From Nonomuraea rubra (GTDB taxonomy: Bacteria > Actinomycetota > Actinomycetes > Streptosporangiales > Streptosporangiaceae): DNA of 64,000 bases. The stretch is taken from assembly GCF_014207985.1 (NCBI RefSeq), contig NZ_JACHMI010000001.1, positions 2,773,001-2,837,000 of the forward strand, read 5' to 3'. The number at the start of each line of letters is the position of its first letter. Position 1 is the stretch's first letter. Below, piece after piece: positions 60,849 through 64,000 of the stretch. The position numbers and the translations under genes are program-made. The notes under the pieces are model-generated. The model was not told the DNA's origin. It worked only from the letters and a program-made list of their open reading frames with translations, and ran no database searches.

Positions 60849-61663
60849 CCAGCCCGTTGATCACCCCTGCCGAGCTGGCCGCCCTCGACGGCCCCACCGT
60901 GCTCGACGTGCGCTGGCGGCTCGGCGGCCCGCCCGGGCTGGACTTCTACCGCGAAGGCCACATCGAGGGCGCCGTCTACTGTGACCTCGACACCGACCTC
61001 GCGGCCCCGCCCAGCGGCGGCGGACGCCACCCGCTGCCGGAGGCGGAGGCGTTCCAGAGCGCCATGCGGCGGCTGGGCGTCTCCGACGGGCGGCCCGTGG
61101 TCGTCTACGACGACGCCGGCGCCACCATCGCCGCCAGGGCCTGGTGGACACTGCGCTACTTCGGCCACCAGGACGTGCGCGTTCTCGACGGCGGCCTGCC
61201 CGCCTGGATCGAGGCGGGCCTGCCGACCACGAAGGAGGTCCCGCGGCCCGCGGAGGGCGACTTCACCGCGCGGCCGGGCGGGATGCCCGCGCTGACGGCC
61301 GACGAGGCGGCGGCGCTGGCCGGGCAGGGGGTGCTGCTCGACGCCCGGGCGGGGGAGCGCTACCGGGGCGAGGTGGAGCCGATCGATCCGGCGGCCGGGC
61401 ACGTCCCCGGCGCGGTCAGCGCACCCACGACCGAGAACGTCGGCCCCGACGGCCGCTTCCTCACCGCCGACGCCCTCCGCGCCCGGTTCGCCGGCCTGGG
61501 CGTGCGCGAAGGCGTGCCGACCGGCGCATACTGCGGCTCCGGGGTGACGGCCGCACACGAGGTGCTGGCCCTGGAACTGGCCGGCCTCCCCGCCGCCCTC
61601 TACGTGGGCTCCTGGTCCGACTGGGTCTCCACCCCCACCCGCCCGATCGCCACCGGACTTTGA
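60845..61663 (+). CDS. Double-rhodanese sulfurtransferase, 3-mercaptopyruvate type
   Basis: 272-aa protein of two rhodanese domains, the first inactive (YDDAGATIAARAWWTLRY) and the second with catalytic Cys230 in CGSGVTA. The CGSGVTA loop is that of 3-mercaptopyruvate sulfurtransferase (SseA), whereas thiosulfate sulfurtransferases have CRKGVTA. GTG start overlaps the preceding stop (GTGA). The last six codons are part of a 63-bp tandem duplication that runs into the downstream spacer. Confidence 0.92.
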   Translation: MTSPLITPAELAALDGPTVLDVRWRLGGPPGLDFYREGHIEGAVYCDLDTDLAAPPSGGGRHPLPEAEAFQSAMRRLGVSDGRPVVVYDDAGATIAARAWWTLRYFGHQDVRVLDGGLPAWIEAGLPTTKEVPRPAEGDFTARPGGMPALTADEAAALAGQGVLLDARAGERYRGEVEPIDPAAGHVPGAVSAPTTENVGPDGRFLTADALRARFAGLGVREGVPTGAYCGSGVTAAHEVLALELAGLPAALYVGSWSDWVSTPTRPIATGL

Positions 61664-61771
61664 GCCTTCCTTCCTTTACGGCACAGCCAACGTCACCCCG
61701 CCCGCCCGCTCGCCACCGGTCTTTGAGCCTTCCTTCCCTTACGGCAAGCCAACGTCACCCCACCCACCGCA
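61647..61771. repeat. 63-bp tandem duplication spanning the sulfurtransferase stop codon
   Basis: Unit 1 (61647-61709) holds the last codons, the TGA and the sequence TTTACGGCACAGCCAACGTC; unit 2 (61710-61771) repeats it with a few changes. The repeated part includes the outer end of element copy B. Confidence 0.85.
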
Positions 61772-62032
61772 CGTGGCCGGCCCCCGTCCAGGGAGACGCT
61801 CCTCCAGCTCACGCGCCGCCCGCCGCGACGCGCGCCATGTGGGCCGTCGGCGTGGTGATGCGCGGCCCCGGTGATGCCATGACCACGTAGCCGGTCAAGC
61901 ATGCGCACGTAACGGCGCCCGGCCACGTGCGGGTTCAGCGGGCGTTCTCCTGGAGGCCCTCGGCCATGTGCGGCGGGTGGCGGTGACGTCGGCTCTGCCG
62001 TAACGAATGGAGCACGTAAACGAATGGAGAAA
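61664..62032. other. Spacer filled by repeat element copy B
   Basis: 369 nt between the convergent sulfurtransferase and CHAT-protein genes: the second half of the 63-bp duplication, element copy B, and a short duplication GTAA(A)CGAATGGAG just before the CHAT stop. No gene called. Confidence 0.7.
61738..62005 (-). mobile_element. Non-autonomous (MITE-like) element, copy B
   Basis: About 268 bp, inverted relative to copy A. Ends: CTTACGGCAAGCCAACGTC on the left and ...GACGTCGGCTCTGCCGTAACG on the right, which are inverted copies over about 65 bp at some 80 percent identity. The right 125 bp match the left 125 bp of copy A with six or seven differences; the middle is about 45 bp shorter. No transposase. 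Confidence 0.75.
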
Positions 62033-64000
62033 TCAGCAGTACGGCTCGTTGCCGGCGCCGAAGCAGACGAAGCCGGGTTCGTCGGTTTTGGCCGCTGCGC
62101 AAGCCAGCGCCGCGTCGGGCGGCTGACCGGCAGCCAGCAGTTCGTGGAACGTGCTCATCACCGCCCGCGCCATCTCATCCCCCACCGGCACCATCCCCGC
62201 CACCACACAAGCCGCCCCCTTGGCCAGGAACGTCCCCGGCAACCCCAGCGGCGCCCCCTCCACCGGCGCGCGCGACATCCCGGCGTTGCACGCCGACAGC
62301 ACCACCAGCCCGGCCGAGCGGGAGACGTCCAGCAGGTCGTAGGCCATGAGCTGGCCGTCCTCCAGCGTGATCCCGGACACCAGCGGGCTGCGCGCGTGGA
62401 ACGTCCCGTGTGCGGCCAGGTGCAGGATGTCGGCCGTGGCGAGCGCCTCCAGCACCGGCCCGACGCGGCCGGGCACCTGCCGCCCGCCGGGATGGCAGGC
62501 GAGCACGTGCGCCACCTCGGCCTGCGCGTGCGACAGTGAGGGCCCGGCCGCCGCCACCACCTGGGGCCGGCCGCCGGGGCGTGAGCCGCGGGCGGTGCGG
62601 GCCCGCAGCCAGGCGGCGGCGCCGGCCGCGACGCTGACCGGCCGCTCGCGCAGGGACGGCAGCGCGCCCCACGGCACCGTGTGCAGCGCCCCCACCGGCA
62701 CCACGACCAGCGGCCGGTCGGACAGCTCGGCGGCCATGGGCCGCAGCACCAGCCGTTCGAGCTCCGCGGCGGCGGCCTCGACGTCGTGCCGCCTGCTGAG
62801 GCGGCGCAGCGCGTACCGCAGGCGCACGATGGCGTCCATGACCTGGCGGAGGCTGCCCAGGCGCCGCAGCAGCACCCGGTCCTCGCTCAGCAGCACGGCC
62901 AGCAGCGTGTCCTTGTCGGCCACGTACTCGATCAGCGCTCCTCGACCCAGCTCGGCGCGGATGCGGTCGGGGTCCACCAGCGCGCACGCGTGCGCGGGGG
63001 CCGCCACGGCCCGCCACCGCTCCGCCCACTCGAACACCTGCTTCGGGCACCCGTCGCGCACCGCCAGCTCCAGCCCATAGGCCGCCAGCCGTTCGCCGGC
63101 CCTGGCCGCGTGGGCGCGCAGCGACGGGTCCTCGAACGCCTCCACCTGCCCGCTCACCTCCGCCAGCCCGTCGCGGACAGCGCGGAAGGCGCCCGTGACG
63201 TCCTCCTGCAGCGCCGCCTGCAGGGCGAGCGCGTGCTGGCGCACCGGCACCGGGATCTGCGACGCCTGCGCGAGCTGCCTGGCCTGCGGCTCGGAGGCCA
63301 GCGAGGTCAGCCGGGTGCCGGCGGGCATCCACCGCTCGCGCCGCTCGGCGTGCCGGGTGAGCCTGGCGAGCTGGGCGGAGGCGGTCGGGTGGTCGTCCAC
63401 GGCCAGGGCCGCCTCGGCCGCCGCCAGCCGCAGCGCCGCCGCTCCCGCCGCGTGCGTGAACCCGTCCTCCAGCTCGTCGGCGCACGCGATCAGCTCCGCG
63501 ACCAGCTCGGGCGTGACGGGTTCGAGCGCCAGCCGGGAGCGCAGGACGACCTCCCTGGCCAGCGGAAGCCACGACGTCCTGTCCTGCGCGGCCAGCTCGG
63601 CCGCCGCCTGCTCGGCGACCTGCCTGGCCCGGTGCGGGTCCCCGGTCAGCAGCTCCACCTGGGCCAGCTTCAGCCGCGCCTCCGCCAGCGCGACGTGCGC
63701 GGCCGACGCCTCCAGGTCCGGTACGGCCATCCGCAGCATGGTCCCCGCCTCGCCCGGCATCTGCGCCGCCAGCAGGGCACCGGCGAAGTCGGCCCGCATC
63801 GCGGCCAGCCGTTCCGGGAAGCCGAACAGGGTCTCCTCGGCGTCGCGGTAGTGGCGGAACGCTCCGGCGACGTCCCCGCGGCGGACCGCGAGGAAGGGCA
63901 GGTTGGCGGCGGCCAGGCGGGCCAGGTGCCACAGCCCGGCGTACTGGGAGATCTGCAGGCACGCGGTGAGGTCGCGCATGGCGGCGTCCCAGTCGCCGCG
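62033..64000 (-). CDS. TPR-CHAT domain protein (N-terminus outside the window)
   Basis: 655 C-terminal residues are present; the reading frame stays open to the window edge (RGDWDAAMRDL), so the start lies beyond 64000. Residues of the first 350 form TPR-like helical repeats; the last 300 are a CHAT caspase-like peptidase: LHLAAHGTFHARSP with the catalytic His, GLVVLSACNAGMSRAPVEG with the catalytic Cys and a substrate-like loop GLPGTFLAKGAACVVAGM. CHAT-TPR proteins cleave or regulate other proteins in signalling or stress responses; partner unknown. The stop is 27 nt from element copy B. Confidence 0.92.
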   Translation of the reverse strand, partial: RGDWDAAMRDLTACLQISQYAGLWHLARLAAANLPFLAVRRGDVAGAFRHYRDAEETLFGFPERLAAMRADFAGALLAAQMPGEAGTMLRMAVPDLEASAAHVALAEARLKLAQVELLTGDPHRARQVAEQAAAELAAQDRTSWLPLAREVVLRSRLALEPVTPELVAELIACADELEDGFTHAAGAAALRLAAAEAALAVDDHPTASAQLARLTRHAERRERWMPAGTRLTSLASEPQARQLAQASQIPVPVRQHALALQAALQEDVTGAFRAVRDGLAEVSGQVEAFEDPSLRAHAARAGERLAAYGLELAVRDGCPKQVFEWAERWRAVAAPAHACALVDPDRIRAELGRGALIEYVADKDTLLAVLLSEDRVLLRRLGSLRQVMDAIVRLRYALRRLSRRHDVEAAAAELERLVLRPMAAELSDRPLVVVPVGALHTVPWGALPSLRERPVSVAAGAAAWLRARTARGSRPGGRPQVVAAAGPSLSHAQAEVAHVLACHPGGRQVPGRVGPVLEALATADILHLAAHGTFHARSPLVSGITLEDGQLMAYDLLDVSRSAGLVVLSACNAGMSRAPVEGAPLGLPGTFLAKGAACVVAGMVPVGDEMARAVMSTFHELLAAGQPPDAALACAAAKTDEPGFVCFGAGNEPYC

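Overview
The window is a very GC-rich chromosomal segment (mostly GC-ending codons, frequent GTG starts, short overlaps of the ATGA/GTGA/TGATG type) from an actinomycete. The order principal sigma factor - DUF7455 - parE ... parC resembles the hrdB region of Streptomyces, but the gene content between (DUF574-type methyltransferase, SpoIIE phosphatase, PxpABC, kinase fused to a solute-binding domain) points to a relative such as Streptosporangiaceae (Nonomuraea-like). This placement is inference from gene content, not a database result. I saw no rRNA, tRNA, CRISPR array, prophage or complete insertion sequence, and no recognisable secondary-metabolite cluster.

Layout. 0-4.3 kb: HxlR regulator with a PPOX flavoprotein, two tiny basic ORFs behind their own promoter, an AhpD-like protein with an operator-like inverted repeat, a SapA-like secreted protein, an MFS carrier and a Cys-rich small protein. 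4.3-11.0 kb: AlkZ-like DNA glycosylase and a complete oligopeptide ABC importer operon (oppB-oppC-oppDF fusion-oppA, minus strand). 11.1-16.3 kb: double-AAA membrane ATPase, haloalkane dehalogenase, TPR membrane protein. 16.5-20.0 kb: DHA2 exporter behind a possible leader peptide, DoxX protein, lipoprotein/OmpA pair. 20.0-23.0 kb: LacI regulator and secreted GH30-CBM13 glycosidase separated by repeated TGTTTCAT boxes. 23.0-30.2 kb: SthA transhydrogenase, PhzF, and a minus-strand operon ending in thioesterase-pxpA-pxpB-pxpC. 30.4-39.6 kb: HhH-GPD repair protein, PAS-PAS-GAF-SpoIIE phosphatase, principal sigma factor with a strong terminator, YaaA, GNAT, DUF7455, ParE. 40-45 kb: carbonic anhydrase, DUF574 methyltransferase, sugar ABC permease and binding protein without an ATPase, thioredoxin-like and VOC proteins. 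45.3-49.1 kb: ParC and a TauD-type dioxygenase under a palindromic operator. 49.5-61.7 kb: RecQ-phosphoribosyltransferase fusion, Ser/Thr kinase fused to an SBP_bac_5 sensor, PfkB kinase, GNAT-acyl-CoA synthetase fusion, DUF5998, phosphodiesterase-like protein, mercaptopyruvate sulfurtransferase. 62.0 kb to the end: C-terminal part of a TPR-CHAT protein running off the window.

The most unusual signals lie between genes. A roughly 0.3-kb non-coding element with long imperfect terminal inverted repeats occurs twice, in opposite orientation, at 49.07-49.38 and 61.74-62.01 kb, bracketing about 12 kb. Several 3' intergenic spacers carry tandem arrays, each with its own unit length (42, 13/39, 11 and about 46 bp), and three gene ends have been duplicated into the spacer. 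Regulatory candidates include a perfect 16-bp palindrome between the -35 and -10 of the dioxygenase gene, the TGTTTCAT repeats in front of the GH30 gene, and two likely leaderless genes.
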